Below the pieces are notes generated by a model that ran no database searches, had not been told where the DNA came from, and saw only the letters and a list, made by a program, of their open reading frames with translations. Below are positions 48,801 to 61,400 of a stretch of DNA of 64,000 nucleotides, piece by piece. Source of the stretch: Paratrimastix pyriformis. Its lineage: Eukaryota; Preaxostyla; Paratrimastigidae. Position 1 is the stretch's first letter. Each line of letters begins with the position of its first letter. The DNA lies in the NCBI GenBank assembly GCA_027972325.1, contig JAPMOS010000089.1, forward strand, positions 97,380-161,379, in the 5' to 3' direction. The position numbers were made by a program, and so were the translations under genes.

Positions 48801-51800
48801 GTTGCCGTGTGCCGACGCCGTCGGGGCTTTTGTCGGTGCGCTTGCCGATCGGGTGGTCGTCGTTTGCGGGGACAGTGGTGGTCCCGCCCGGGCCCTCGCT
48901 GTCCCCGGGGCCCCTGCCGGTAATGCCGCTTGCGCCTGAGCCACTGGCTCAGCTTGCGCCTGCGCAAGGTGCGTCCGGGCCTGCCATGTACGCGCCCCCG
49001 CCTCAGGTGCCCCCGCACCTAGCCGGGTTCTTGCCTCTGCCTGCCTGCGCTCGGGCCGCTGTTTGCGGTGGCCGCGGGTCGGGGTTTTTGTCGTGGCGCA
49101 TGCCGCCCGGGGGGCCATCGTTTGCAGGGCCAGCGGTTGGCCCGCCCGGGTCCACGCTGTTCCCGGGGCCCCCGCTGCTGACACCACCTGGACTGACCAC
49201 TCCGCCGATGCCGCCTCTGCCACCCGTACACCCCGCGCTGCCTGGACGTCCGCCTGTGCTGGCTTGGCCTTTCTCTGGGCCGTTGCTTCTGCGGCCGGTG
49301 TGGTGTCCCATGCCTGCGGGTCCCCCGGCGCTCCAGTGGACGCCTGTTGCTGTTCCGTCTGCCTGGCCGGCTGGACCCGGGCCCATGATGGCCCTCCCAG
49401 CACACGTGGGGCTTTCTCTGCATCATCGGGCCGCCTCACCGGGTGGCCGAAACGCTGAGGGTGGGCCGAGCACGATCCGGCTCAAGTCGCCCCTGGGCAC
49501 GGTGCCCGGGGTGCCGCCGCCTGCTGCTGAGGCCCCGTCTCTGGACCAGAGGTTTTCTCCACCAGCACCTCCCGAGCACTTCCGGGCCCTCTGCTGGAAT
49601 GTGTCCAGCATCCGCGCACCGCACCGTGCCCGTGCAGTGGCGGCTCTGTCCCGCGGAGTCCAAGCCGTCTTTCTCACTGAGACCTGGCTTTCCGACCAAG
49701 AAGCCCCCCGAATCCAGGGTTTCCGCTGGTTTGTGGAAGGCCACGCGAGCTGGGCCGGCGAACGTCCCTCCGGCGGGGTCGCCCTCGGTCTCTCCGGGCC
49801 CTGGGCCCAAGGCGCCCGCCGTCTCTCCCCCCCTGCCTGCACGACTGCACGGTGTGGGTCGTATCGAGGGGCGTCTTATTCGGGGCATGCTATTTCAAGC
49901 CGCGGAGCCTCGGCGCCGACACTGCCGGGGAACTCTTCGAGTGCATCCGCACCCTGCGCCCCCCGGCAGCCCCTGTGGTGATCGCTGGCGACTTTAACGC
50001 TCATGTGCCCTCCCCCTCGGACAACGGCAATGAGCAGGGGGGAATACCTGCAGCTGCTGGCGGAGCAAGCCGGACTCACCATCGCGGCCCAAGATGGGGA
50101 CACCGTGCTCCCAAGCTATGACCCCGGGGCTTACGGCGTGTCTCCACCAAGGTCGACTACTACCTGTTTGATGGCCTGGCTCAGCCGCGGGAGACGGTGG
50201 CACCTCGGGCTGCCAGCCGCAATTTGCTGGACCCGGTGGGCCAGGAGGTCCCGGAATCAGCGTGCGAGCACCGCGCTGTCCACCTCTCAGGCATCGTCTG
50301 CGTCGCCCCGCCCCCACCCAGGCGCAAGGGCCGCACCAAGCCGCGGTGGGCCTGGTGCTTGGACAAGGCTGACTGGGCCCACTTCGAGGAGGAGGCGTCC
50401 CTCGGGGCTGCCGACCTCCTCTCCCGCCTGGAGGCGGACACCAAGAGTCTGGCCTCCCAGAGCTGCTGAAGGCGAGATGGGACCAACTGCTGGCTCTTCT
50501 CCGCCGCGCTGGCCGGGAAGCGGTTGGAAGGAAGCGGGTCACCGCGGCCTCCCGAGCATGGTGGACCCCTCGGCTCGCCGATCTGTGGCGGGCCAAGATG
50601 GCCCAGAGGAGAGGCCCCGGTGTGAAGGCAGCCCGCGGCGCCTTTCGGCGGGAGGCCCGAGCGGCGAAGAGCGGCATGATGGCCGAGTTCCGCCTCTCGG
50701 GGGAGCGATCCTGGTGGTCCCTCACATGGCTCTTGGGGGAGGAGCACCCTGAAGAGGCTGACCAGGAGCGGGGGGTGGGCCTCGAGGAGTTCACGGCCCA
50801 TTTCCGCAAGGTTGGAGAGATGCTGCCTGGGCCACCGCCGCCGCTACCCAGCCTCGAGTTTGAGCCGCCGTCAGCAGGCCGGATGGCAGCCACCATGGAC
50901 AGGCCGCTCACTCGGGAGGAGGTGGAGCTGGCCCTGGGGGACCTGCGGAGTGGCGGAGCGCCGGGACCGGACGGCATCCCCCCGCTGTTCCTGAAGCGGG
51001 CAGGGTCAACGTTCACCGAAGCCCTCCGCCTTTTCTTTGAGCTCACCTGGCGGTGGGGCCTGTGGCCGGAACAGTGGCGCCTCTCCCACTTGGTACCGGT
51101 CCACAAGAGCAAGGGAGGCCAGAGCCCGACCGCATACCGTCCGATTGCTCTGGCCCCAGTGGCCTCCAAAGTGTTGGCCCTGGCCCTGGACCGGAGGCTG
51201 CGGTCCTCCCTGGAGCCGGGCCTGGCGGAGGAGCAGGGAGGCTTCCGCCGGGAGCACTCGGCGGTGCAGCAGGTCATCGCCCTGAAGGAGATCGTGGCCC
51301 TCCGCCGCAAGGCCAGGCTGAGCACGTACGCAGCCTTCTTGGACATCCGTGCCGCCTACGATACCGTCGACCGACACATCTTGTGGGCCATCCTGCAGGC
51401 GCGTGGCTGCCGGGGCTGCCTCCTGCTCCTGCTGATGGCCATGTACGCGAAGACCGAGGCGGCGGTTGTCGTACGAGGCGAACGGGGGCCCATCTTTGAG
51501 ATTCACCGTGGCCTGCGACAGGGGTGCCCTGCATCCCCGGGCCTGTATCTGTTCTTCATTGACGGCCTCGTGCGGAGGCTGCGGGCGCGGGGCCACGGCG
51601 TTCTGGTACCCGGCAGGAGGGAGCGCATCCCGGGACTGCTATTCGCGGACGACGTCTCTGTCCTTGGCGAGACCCCCGAAGCCCTGCAGCAAGCTCTCGA
51701 CGAATGCGACGTGGTGGCACGAGAAAGGCGCTTCGAGTGGGCGCCTGACAAATGTCGGTCGATGGCCTTTGAAAACTGGGCGGCCCAGCGCGAGGAGAAG

Positions 51801-53130
51801 CGCAAGAAGGAGCCCGCTGCTGCGAAGCCGAAGCCGGAACCATGGTCAGTCCGTCTCAGCGGCAAAATGTTGGAACAGACCAGAGTCTTCCGCTTCCTGG
51901 GCGCGGAACTCGAATGCGATGCACGTACAAAGGCCCATACGAGCGGAAGGATCCGAGCGGCCTGTGCGATGAGGGGCTCCATCAGCCGGCTGCTAGGCCG
52001 TGTTGGGGCCGTCCCTCCGAGGCTGCTCTGTGCATTGTGGCGCACCTTTGCCCTGCCGAAGTTGCTCTGGGCGGCGGCGGCCTTCCTGACCTGCGCGACC
52101 AAAAGGCCGAGCGAGCAATGGACTCGGTTCAACGCGTCTTCGCCTGCTATGCCCTCCAGTGTATGGGGCAAGCATCATCCGCAGCGGTCGAGGCCGATCT
52201 GGACCTGATACCGGTGGCGGCCTTGCGGGCCCAGGAGATCATGTTCGAATGGGGCCGCATCAAGCTGCTGCCGCAGGGCCGCCTGGTCCGCGAACTGGTG
52301 GAGCTGGGCGAGAAGCTCCCAGAGGTGAGGACAGGGCACCAGTGCATCGGCGAATGGGCCGGGGCTGCTGAGGCGGTCATGGCGGACTATGGCCTTGGCA
52401 CGGGGGTGCGCCCGGTGGACGAGGCCATCCGGACCATCGGCATCGGGGCCTGGAAGGACTTGGTCCGGAAGCGAGTGCGCACACATGTGGAGGCCAAGTG
52501 GCGCGCGAAGATGGAGGACGCCCACTCGCACCCAAGGCTGGCACTCCTGCGGCAGGTCAAGCAGGACTTTGGCCACAGCGAGGCCTACCTGGACGACATG
52601 AGCCCGGCGGGGCGCCGCATAGCAGCCCAACTGCGCGCAGGGATGTACCTGAACGGTGAGTTCATGCGCACCTGGAAGAACAGACCTGAGGCGAAGCGCG
52701 GGGAGCCTGCATCTGCTGCAACGACGCGGGACCACTCGAGGACGCCCAACACATCATCCAGCAGTGCCCCGCCTACGAGGAGCTCCGCAAAAAGGCCTGG
52801 GACCGCCTCCATGCGGCCCTGGGGGCCCCGGACTGGGCCCATCTCGAGGCCCTGGGTGCGGACAAGTGGCAGATCATGATCGGGAGGCCGGCCGCTGGTT
52901 GGGGGCGCCCGACTCGCGAGGCCGTCAACCGGATTGCGGGAGACTTCTTGGCCCAGGCCCACGCGCGCCGGCTGCAACTGCTCAAGGTGCGACGAGCCGA
53001 GCCACCGCGGACGGCCGGCGATCGGAGGGCCCGGCGGGAGACGACACCACCGGGGCTGAGCCAAGGAAGGCTGCCTGCTGTGCCCATCCAGCAGACTAGC
53101 GGCCACCAGAACGAGGCCTCCACTACATAG
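45842..53130 (+). CDS. LINE copy 1 ORF2: proline-rich repeats, endonuclease, reverse transcriptase
   Basis: In order: about 14 repeats (46077-48800); an APE-type endonuclease from 49585 with CWNVSS, LTETW, VVIAGDFNAHV and CEHRAVHL; the reverse transcriptase, open 50598-52098, with block A AFLDIRAAYDTVD, block B GLRQGCPASPGLY and catalytic LLFADDVSVLG; a C-terminal zinc knuckle CX2CX10HX4C at 52708-52767; last residues GHQNEASTT before TAG. Frame breaks are near 49830, 50040, 50128, 50456, 52100 and 52700. All but the last are single-base homopolymer differences from copy 2. Role: nicking and target-primed reverse transcription. As written it is not intact. Clade not assigned. Confidence 0.85.
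46077..48800 (+). repeat. In-frame proline-rich repeat array of ORF2
   Basis: About 14 units of 201 bp (67 residues) or 183 bp (61 residues), each starting GSAPSPGPPLPVPLVPPAVP and ending SVLSAGPLGSASG. Unit length is always a multiple of 3, so variation keeps the frame. The frame joins the endonuclease directly. Other frames on both strands are also open across the array and are not called. Confidence 0.85.
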
Positions 53131-53463
53131 CAATCGACCGAACCCCTCTCCTTTGCGGGTGGACGACGGCAGCGTCAGGCTCGCCGGGTGGGCCCGTCCT
53201 CAAAACCTGCGGGGAGGGGGGGGAAGTCTTAGGTCGTCGCTCTTCCATCCACTTCCTCTCCCTGTCTTGCTTTCGGGGCGACCTAGGATGGTGGCATACC
53301 GACCAAGCGCAACCACGAGGCCGAGGCTCACCAGCCGGACCGGTGATGAAGGAGGTGGGGTGATGAGATGCGATGCATTTGAGCCGAAGCCTATCGGGGG
53401 TGATGAGGGTGACGGGGGGAATTGGGGGATAAAACCTTTGTGATTTCCCTCGGCCCTTAAACC

Positions 53464-53485
53464 AACACGAGACTGACTGACTGGC
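53464..53485 (+). repeat. Target-site duplication, 3' copy
   Basis: Matches 44935-44956 base for base over 22 bp. Confidence 0.85.
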
Positions 53486-55119
53486 CCGGAAAAATAGCGG
53501 CTCTTCCCCATTGGCAACTTGCGCGTGACGGGTTGCCTTCGGCGGCGGCTCTCATGCGGCCCCTCACTTCGTTGACACGACATTTTATCAGAGGTTCATA
53601 TCCTCGGTGATCTTGTTGTGGAGGTGTCGCCGCTCGCCAGTTCGGCTATTTAAGGATCATCCACATCTTTGGCAAGTTCCGAGGATGATTGACCATTTTA
53701 ACGCATGTTTCCGAGTTAAGTCATTCTATAATATGATTTTCTGCTTGCGCCACTGGTCAGATGCCCACCGTTTACTGCATTGCCACCGGCGCTCCATGTC
53801 CTCTTTCTGTGTCTGGTTTCTTTCACAACACAATCACCGTGGTGTTTTGCTCGGCACCGCCGATGCTTTCTTTGGATTGTACTTTCCCACCGTTGTGCAC
53901 AAAAACTGCTGACTCGAAGAGAGCTTCCTGATCCGCAGGGTTGGAGCGGCTACCGCATTTTTGAATGGGGAGGAATTTGGAGGGCTTTTCGGAGGCCGGG
54001 AATTTTGATGGCGGAATTTATCAGGCGCAACCTTTTCCTCGTGTCACAGGCAACCATCCCACAAGGTGGCACACCACCTTTATTCCATCTCATTCAGTTC
54101 CAACTTTTCTGAGGATGGGCTGTTTTTTGAGGCCCACTTTCATCCTCACGTTTATTTGGGTACCAGGGTCTTGCGCGCTACAGAGCCATCTTTTGAATGA
54201 AATTCCCGCCCGCCATCACCGCGGATGCACATGCACTTTGTGTCACAGCACCCCACGGCGGCAAGCCAGCGGGTCCCGGTCAGCAAACTCCAACATCCTG
54301 CCCCCTCAGCTCGCACGGGGCGACATGGGTTTGGGCACCCGGGCAGCGGTCCCCAAAGGGGAAACTCGCTGTACCAATTTCGACCGACGTTTCATCGGGA
54401 GCATGCCAGACATTTTTCCAGAGGGGGGAGTGGGAGGTGGGTTCCGGTTGTCTCGGAACACGGTGCTGGTGTACCACAGACGGGAATGAGGGCCAAGTGG
54501 TCCCGGGGCGAGCAAACGGCGCGAGGAGAGGGGACTGAAAGAAAACTCCGAAACTTGAGGTCGGCACTGTGGGCGAACAAGGATCGAGAGGAAAATTCTA
54601 TAGGCTCAGATTTTTCTAAATTTTTTTGTGTCTAAATATGCTGGAACGAGGCGGCTCGCCTCAACAGACGCTGAAGCCCCGAATCACGGGAGTCCAAAAC
54701 GAGGAGACTTCTCAAGAGATGCGACACGGTGGAATAAAACCCTATGGACTCAACCAGTGCGAAGATCGCATCGGCTACAGTGTCGCGATCCCAGGGGAGG
54801 AGGTAAACACATGCTATAATGCAGAGGAGGGAACCGCGGAATGGAGGTTGCTGGGGATTCTGGTCTTTCAGGGAGTTCGAGGAGGGCCGATGGTAAGACC
54901 CCATCAAAAAGAGAGCTCCCAAAACGTTTCTCCTGGTGAAGAGGTCAAGCCAATGTTGAACCCTGAAGTGAACGCTCTCAGGTGTAAGTTTGAAAACGGT
55001 TCCAAGATCCCTCGGGGTGTTCCCGAATCAGCAACGAACGGCCGTTTTGCGCGCCGACGTGCCGACGTGAAACGAATTCCGGCTCAGTCTCTACCTGCCC
55101 GCGGATCGCTTGACTGTTC
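53486..55119. other. Spacer between the two LINE copies
   Basis: Lower GC, no recognised family. A plus frame is open at 53965-54489 (174 codons) and another at 54626-55177 (183 codons, starting MCLNMLERGG), but codon use and composition do not look coding and the second runs into LINE 3' flank. I see no supported gene. Confidence 0.35.
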
Positions 55120-55169
55120 CCAGTCAGTCAGTCTCGTGTTAATGCAGCCTCGTGTGAGGCTAACTAAGG
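55120..55169 (-). repeat. LINE target sequence, second copy
   Basis: Reverse complement of 44906-44955. It directly follows the 3' end of LINE copy 2. Confidence 0.75.
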
Positions 55170-55497
55170 AGCCATGAGAAGGAAATCACAAAAGGTTTTA
55201 TCCCCCAATTCCCCCCGTCACCTCATCACCCCCGATAGGCTTCGGCTCAAAATGCATCGCATCTCATCACCCCCACCTCCTTCATCACCGGTCCGGCTGG
55301 TGAGCCTCGGCCTCGTGGTTGCGCTTGGTCGGTATGCCACCATCCTAGGTCGCCCCGAAAGCAAGACAGGGAGAGGAAGTGGATGGAAGAGCGACGACCT
55401 AAGACTTCCCCCCCCTCCCCGCAGGTTTTGAGGACGGGCCCACCCGGCGAGCCTGACGCTGCCGTCGTCCACCCGCAAAGGAGAGGGGTTCGGTCGA

Positions 55498-58400
55498 TTG
55501 CTATGTAGTGGAGGCCTCGTTCTGGTGGCCGCTAGTCTGCTGGATGGGCACAGCAGGCAGCCTTCCTTGGCTCAGCCCCGGTGGTGTCGTCTCCCGCCGG
55601 GCCCTCCGATCGCCGGCCGTCCGCGGTGGCTCGGCTCGTCGCACCTTGAGCAGTTGCAGCCGGCGCGCGTGGGCCTGGGCCAAGAAGTCTCCCGCAATCC
55701 GGTTGACGGCCTCGCGAGTCGGGCGCCCCCAACCAGCGGCCGGCCTCCCGATCATGATCTGCCACTTGTCCGCACCCAGGGCCTCGAGATGGGCCCAGTC
55801 CGGGGCCCCCAGGGCCGCATGGAGGCGGTCCCAGGCCTTTTTGCGGAGCTCCTCGTAGGCGGGGCACTGCTGGATGATGTGTTGGGCGTCCTCGAGTGGT
55901 CCCGCGTCGTTGCAGCAGATGCAGGCTCCCCGCGCTTCGCCTCAGGTCTGTTCTTCCAGGTGCGCATGAACTCACCGTTCAGGTACATCCCTGCGCGCAG
56001 TTGGGCTGCTATGGCGCCCCGCCGGGCTCATGTCGTCCAGGTAGGCCTCGCTGTGGCCAAAGTCCTGCTTGACCTGCCGCAGGAGTGCCAGCCTTGGGTG
56101 CGAGTGGGCGTCCTCCATCTTCGCGCGCCACTTGGCCTCCACATGTGTGCGCACTCGCTTCCGGACCAAGTCCTTCCAGGCCCCGATGCCGATGGTCCGG
56201 ATGGCCTCGTCCACCGGGCGCACCCCGTGCCAAGGCCATAGTCCGCCATGACCTCAGCAGCCCCGGCCCATTCGCCGATGCACTGGTGCCCTGTCCTCAC
56301 CTCTGGGAGCTTCTCGCCCAGCTCCACCAGTTCGCGGACCAGGCGGCCCTGCGGCAGCAGCTTGATGCGGCCCCATTCGAACATGATCTCCTGGGCCCGC
56401 CACCGGTATCAGGTCCAGATCGGCCTCGACCGCTGCGGATGATGCTTGCCCCATACACTGGAGGCAGCAGGCGAAGACGCGTTGAACCGAGTCCATTGCT
56501 CGCTCGGCCTTTTTGGTCGCGCAGGTCAGGAAGGCCGCCGCCGCCCAGAGCAACTTCGGCAGGGCAAAGGTGCGCCACAATGCACAGAGCAGCCTCGGAG
56601 GGACGGCCCCAACACGGCCTAGCAGCCGGCTGATGGAGCCCCTCATCGCACAGGCCGCTCGGATCCTTCCGCTCGTATGGGCCTTTGTACGTGCATCGCA
56701 TTCGAGTTCCGCGCCCAGGAAGCGGAAGACTCTGGTCTGTTCCAACATTTTGCCGCTGAGACGGACTGACCATGGTTCCGGCTTCGGCTTCGCAGCAGCG
56801 GGCTCCTTCTTGCGCTTCTCCTCGCGCTGGGCCGCCCAGTTTTCAAAGGCCATCGACCGACATTTGTCAGGCGCCCACTCGAAGCGCGCCTTTCGTGCCA
56901 CCACGTCGCATTCGTCGAGAGCTTGCTGCAGGGCTTCGGGGTCTCGCCAAGGACAGAGACGTCGTCCGCGAATAGCAGTCCCGGGATGCGCTCCCTCCTG
57001 CCGGGTACCAGAACGCCGTGGCCCCGCGCCCGCAGCCTCCGCACGAGGCCGTCAATGAAGAACAGATACAGGCCCGGGGATGGGGGCACCCCTGTCGCAG
57101 GCCACGGTGAATCTCAAAGATGGGCCCCCGTTCGCCTCGTACGACAACCGCCGCCTCGGTCTTCGCGTACATGGCCATCAGCAGGAGCAGGAGGCAGCCC
57201 CGGCAGCCACGCGCCTGCAGGATGGCCCACAAGATGTGTCGGTCGACGGTATCGTAGGCGGCACGGATGTCCAAGAAGGCTGCGTACGTGCTCAGCCTGG
57301 CCTTGCGGCGGAGGGCCACGATCTCCTTCAGGGCGATGACCTGCTGCACCGCCGAGTGCTCCCGGCGGAAGCCTCCCTACTCCTCCCGCCAGGCCCGGCT
57401 CCAGGGAGGACCGCAGCCTCCGGTCCAGGGCCAGGGCCAACACTTTGGAGGCCACTGGGGCCAGAGCATCGGACGGTATGCGGTCGGGCTCTGGCCTCCC
57501 TTGCTCTTGTGGACCGGTACCAAGGAGTAGGCGCCACTGTTCCGGCCACAGGCCCCACCGCCAGGTGAGCTCAAAGAAAAGGCGGAGGGCCGAACGTTGA
57601 CCCTGCCCGCTTCAGGAACAGCGGGGGGATGCCGTCCGGTCCCGGCGCTCCGCCACTCCGCAGGTCCCCCAGGGCCAGCTCCACCTCCTCCCGAGTGAGC
57701 GGCCTGTCCATGGTGGCTGCCATCCGGCCTGCTGACGGCGGCTCAAACTCGAGGCTGGGTAGCGGCGGCGGTGGCCCAGGCAGCATCTCTCCAACCTTGC
57801 GGAAATGGGCCGTGAACTCCTCGAGGCCCACCCCCGCTCCTGGTCAGCCTCTTCAGGGTGCTCCTCCCCAAGAGCCGTGAGGGACCACCAGGATCGCTCC
57901 CCGAGAGGCGGAACTCGGCCATCATGCCGCTCTTCGCCGCTCGGGCCTCCCCGTCGAGCGCCGCGGGCTGCCTTCACACCGGGGCCTCTCTCTGGGCCAT
58001 CTTGGCCCGCCACAGATCGGCGAGCCGAGGGGTCCACCATGCTCGGGAGGCCGCGGTGACCCGCTTCCTTCCAACCGCTTCCCGGCCAGCGCGGCGGAGA
58101 AGAGCCAGCAGTTGGTCCCATCTCGCCTTCAGCAGCTCTGGGGAGGCCAGACTCTTGGTGTCCGCCTCCAGGCGGGAGAGGAGGTCGGCAGCCCCGAGGG
58201 ACGCCTCCTCCTCGAAGTGGGCCCAGTCAGCCTTGTCCAAGCACCAGGCCCACCGCGGCTTGGTGCGGCCCTTGCGCCTGGGTGGGGGCGGGGCGACGCA
58301 GACGATGCCTGAGAGGTGGACAGCGCGGTGCTCGCACGCTGATTCCGGGACCTCCTGGCCCACCGGGTCCAGCAAATTGCGGCTGGCAGCCCGAGGTGCC

Positions 58401-61400
58401 ACCGTCTCCCGCGGCTGAGCCAGGCCATCAAACAGGTAGTAGTCGACCTTGGTGGAGACACGCCGTAAGCCCCCGGGGTCATAGCTTGGGAGCACGGTGT
58501 CCCCATCTTGGGCCGCGATGGTGAGTCCGGCTTGCTCCGCCAGCAGCTGCAGGTATTCCCCCTGCTCATTGCCGTTGTCCGAGGGGGAGGGCACATGAGC
58601 GTTAAAGTCGCCAGCGATCACCACAGGGGGCTGCCGGGGGCGCAGGGTGCGGATGCACTCGAAGAGTTCCCGGCAGTGTCGGCGCCGAGGCTCCGCGGCT
58701 TGAAATAGCATGCCCCGAATAAGACGCCTCTCGATACGACCCACACCGTGCAGTCGTGCAGGCAGGGGGAGAGACGGCGGGCGCCTTGGGCCCAGGGCCC
58801 GGAGAGACCGAGGGCGACCCCGCCGGAGGGACGTTCGCCGGCCCAGCTCGCGTGGCCTTCCACAAACCAGCGGAAACCCTGGATTCGGGGGGCTTCTTGG
58901 TCGGAAAGCCAGGTCTCAGTGAGAAAGACGGCTTGGACTCCGCGGGACAGAGCCGCCACTGCACGGGCACGGTGCGGTGCGCGGATGCTGGACACATTCC
59001 AGCAGAGGGCCCGGAAGTGCTCGGGAGGTGCTGGTGGAGAAAACCTCTGGTCCAGAGACGGGGCCTCAGCAGCAGGCGGCGGCACCCGGGCACCGTGCCC
59101 AGGGGCGACTTGAGCCGGATCGTGCTCGGCCCACCCTCAGCGTTTCGGCCACCCGGTGAGGCGGCCCGATGATGCAGAGAAAGCCCCACGTGCCGGGAGG
59201 GCCATCATGGGCCTACGGGTCCAGCCGGCCAGGCAGACGGAACAGCAACAGGCGTCCACTGGAGCGCCGGGGGACCCGCAGGCATGGGACACCACACCGG
59301 CCGCAGAAGCAACGGCCCAGAGAAAGGCCAAGCCAGCACAGGCGAACGTCCAGGCAGCGCGGGGTGCACGGGTGGCAGAGGCGGCATCGGCGGAGTGGTC
59401 AGTCCAGGTGGTGTCAGCAGCGGGGGCCCCGGGAACAGCGTGGACCCGGCGGGCCAACCGCTGGCCCTGCAAACGATGGCCCCCCGGGCGGCATGCGCCA
59501 CGACAAAGCCCCGACCCGCGGCCACCGCAAACAGCGGCCCGAGCGCAGGCAGAGGCAAGAACTGTGCGCAGGCGCAAGCTGAGCCAGTGGCTCAGGCGCA
59601 AGCGGCATTACCGGCAGGGGCCCCGGGGACAGCGAGGGCCCGGGCGGGACCACCACTGTCCCCGCAAACGACGACCACCCGATCGGCAAGCGCACCGACA
59701 AAAGCCCCGACGGCGTCGGCACACGGCAACCGAGCAGCGCGGCCGACGGCACCGACAAGCTGCGGCCCACCGAGGCGGCGGCCCCCGGCCGAGGGCCAGG
59801 CACCGGCGGAGCAGCGGCCGAGGCGGCACCCGGCAGCGGCACGGCAGGCGGAACCAGAGGCACAGGCAGCGGGGGTCCCGGGGACGGCGCCGACCCAGGC
59901 GGGCCAGCCACCGAACCCCCAGACGCGGACCCAAGCTGCCCGGCCGACAGCACCGACAAGCGGCGGCCCCAAGGCGGCAGCACCCGGCCGAGGGCCAGGC
60001 ACCGGCGGAGCAGCGGCCGAGGCGGCACCCGGCAGCGGCACGGCAGGCGGAACCAGAGGCACAGGCAGCGGGGGTCCCGGGGACGGCGCCGACCCAGGCG
60101 GGCCGGCCGCCGAACCCCCAGACGCGGACCCAAGCGGTCCGGCCGACAGCACCGACAAGCGGCGGCCCCCCCAGGCGGCAGCACCCGGCCGAGGGCCAGG
60201 CACCGGCGGAGCAGCGGCCGAGGCGGCACCCGGCAGCGGCACGGCAGGCGGAACCAGAGGCACAGGCAGCGGGGGGTCCCGGGGACGGCGCCGACCCAGG
60301 CGGGCCGGCCGCCGAACCCCAGACGCGGACCCAAGCGAACCGGCCGACAGCACCGACAAGCGGCGGCCCCCCAGGCGGCAGCACCCGGCCGAGGGCCAGG
60401 CACCGGCGGAGCAGCGGCCGAGGCGGCAGCCGGCAGCGGCACGGCAGGCGGAACCAGAGGCACAGGCAGCGGGGGGACGGCGCCGACCCAGGCGGGCCGC
60501 CGAACCCCCAGACGCGGACCCAAGCGGTCCGGCCGACAGCACCGACAAGCGGCGGCCCCCCAAGGCGGCAGCACCCGGCCGAGGGCCAGGCACCGGCGGA
60601 GCAGCGGCCGAGGCGGCACCCGGCAGCGGCAGGCGGAACCAGAGGCACAGGCAGCGGGGTCCCGGGGACGGCGCCGACCCAGGCGGGCCAGCCACCGAAC
60701 CCCCAGACGCGGACCCAAGCGGCCCGGCCGCCAGCACCGACAAGCGGCGGCCCCCCAGGCAGCACCGGCCGAGGGCCAGGCACCGGCGGAGCAGCGGCCG
60801 AGGCGGCACCCGGCAGCGGCACGGCAGGCGGAACCAGAGGCACAGGCAGGGGTCCGGGGACGGCGCCGACCCAGGCGGGCCAGCCACCGAACCCCCAGAC
60901 GCGGACCCAAGCTGCCCGGCCGACAGCACCGACAAGCGGCGGCCCCCAAGGCGGCAGCACCCGGCCGAGGGCCAGGCACCGGCGGAGCAGCGGCCGAGGC
61001 GGCACCCGGCAGCGGCACGGCAGGCGGAACCAGAGGCACAGGCAGCGGGGGTCCCGGGGACGGCGCCGACCCAGGCGGGCCAGCCACCGAACCCCCAGAC
61101 GCGGACCCAAGCGGCCCGGCCGACAGCACCGACAAGCGGCGGCCCCCAAGGCGGCAGCACCCGGCCGAGGCCAGGCACCGGCGGAGCAGCGGCCGAGGCG
61201 GCACCCGGCAGCGGCACGGCAGGCGGAACCAGAGGCACAGGCAGCGGGGGTCCCGGGGACGGCGCCGACCCAGGCGGGCCAGCCACCGAACCCCAGACGC
61301 GGACCCAGCGGCCCGGCCGACAGCACCGACAAGCGGCGGCCCCCAAGGCGGCAGCACCCGGCCGAGGGCCAGGCACCGGCGGAGCAGCGGCCGAGGCGGC

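Larger units (their letters stand above)
44957..53463 (+). mobile_element. Non-LTR (LINE-type) retrotransposon, copy 1, 5'-truncated
   Basis: Bounded by a 22-bp direct repeat starting AACACGAGACTGACTGACTG (44935-44956 and 53464-53485), a target-site duplication. Contains the end of ORF1, ORF2 with repeats, endonuclease, reverse transcriptase and zinc knuckle, and a 3' UTR ending GGGGGATAAAACC...GATTTCC. Compared with copy 2 it lacks the first 50 or so codons of ORF1, as expected for 5' truncation during target-primed insertion. Confidence 0.9.

Noticed and set aside
45837-49439. Antisense ORF of 1200 codons
   Set aside because: It follows only from the stop-free 183/201-bp repeat; no conserved domain on that strand, and the sense frame continues into a real endonuclease.
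54626-55177. 183-codon plus ORF in the LINE spacer
   Set aside because: No recognisable motif, ends inside LINE 3' flank, and composition is like the surrounding non-coding DNA.
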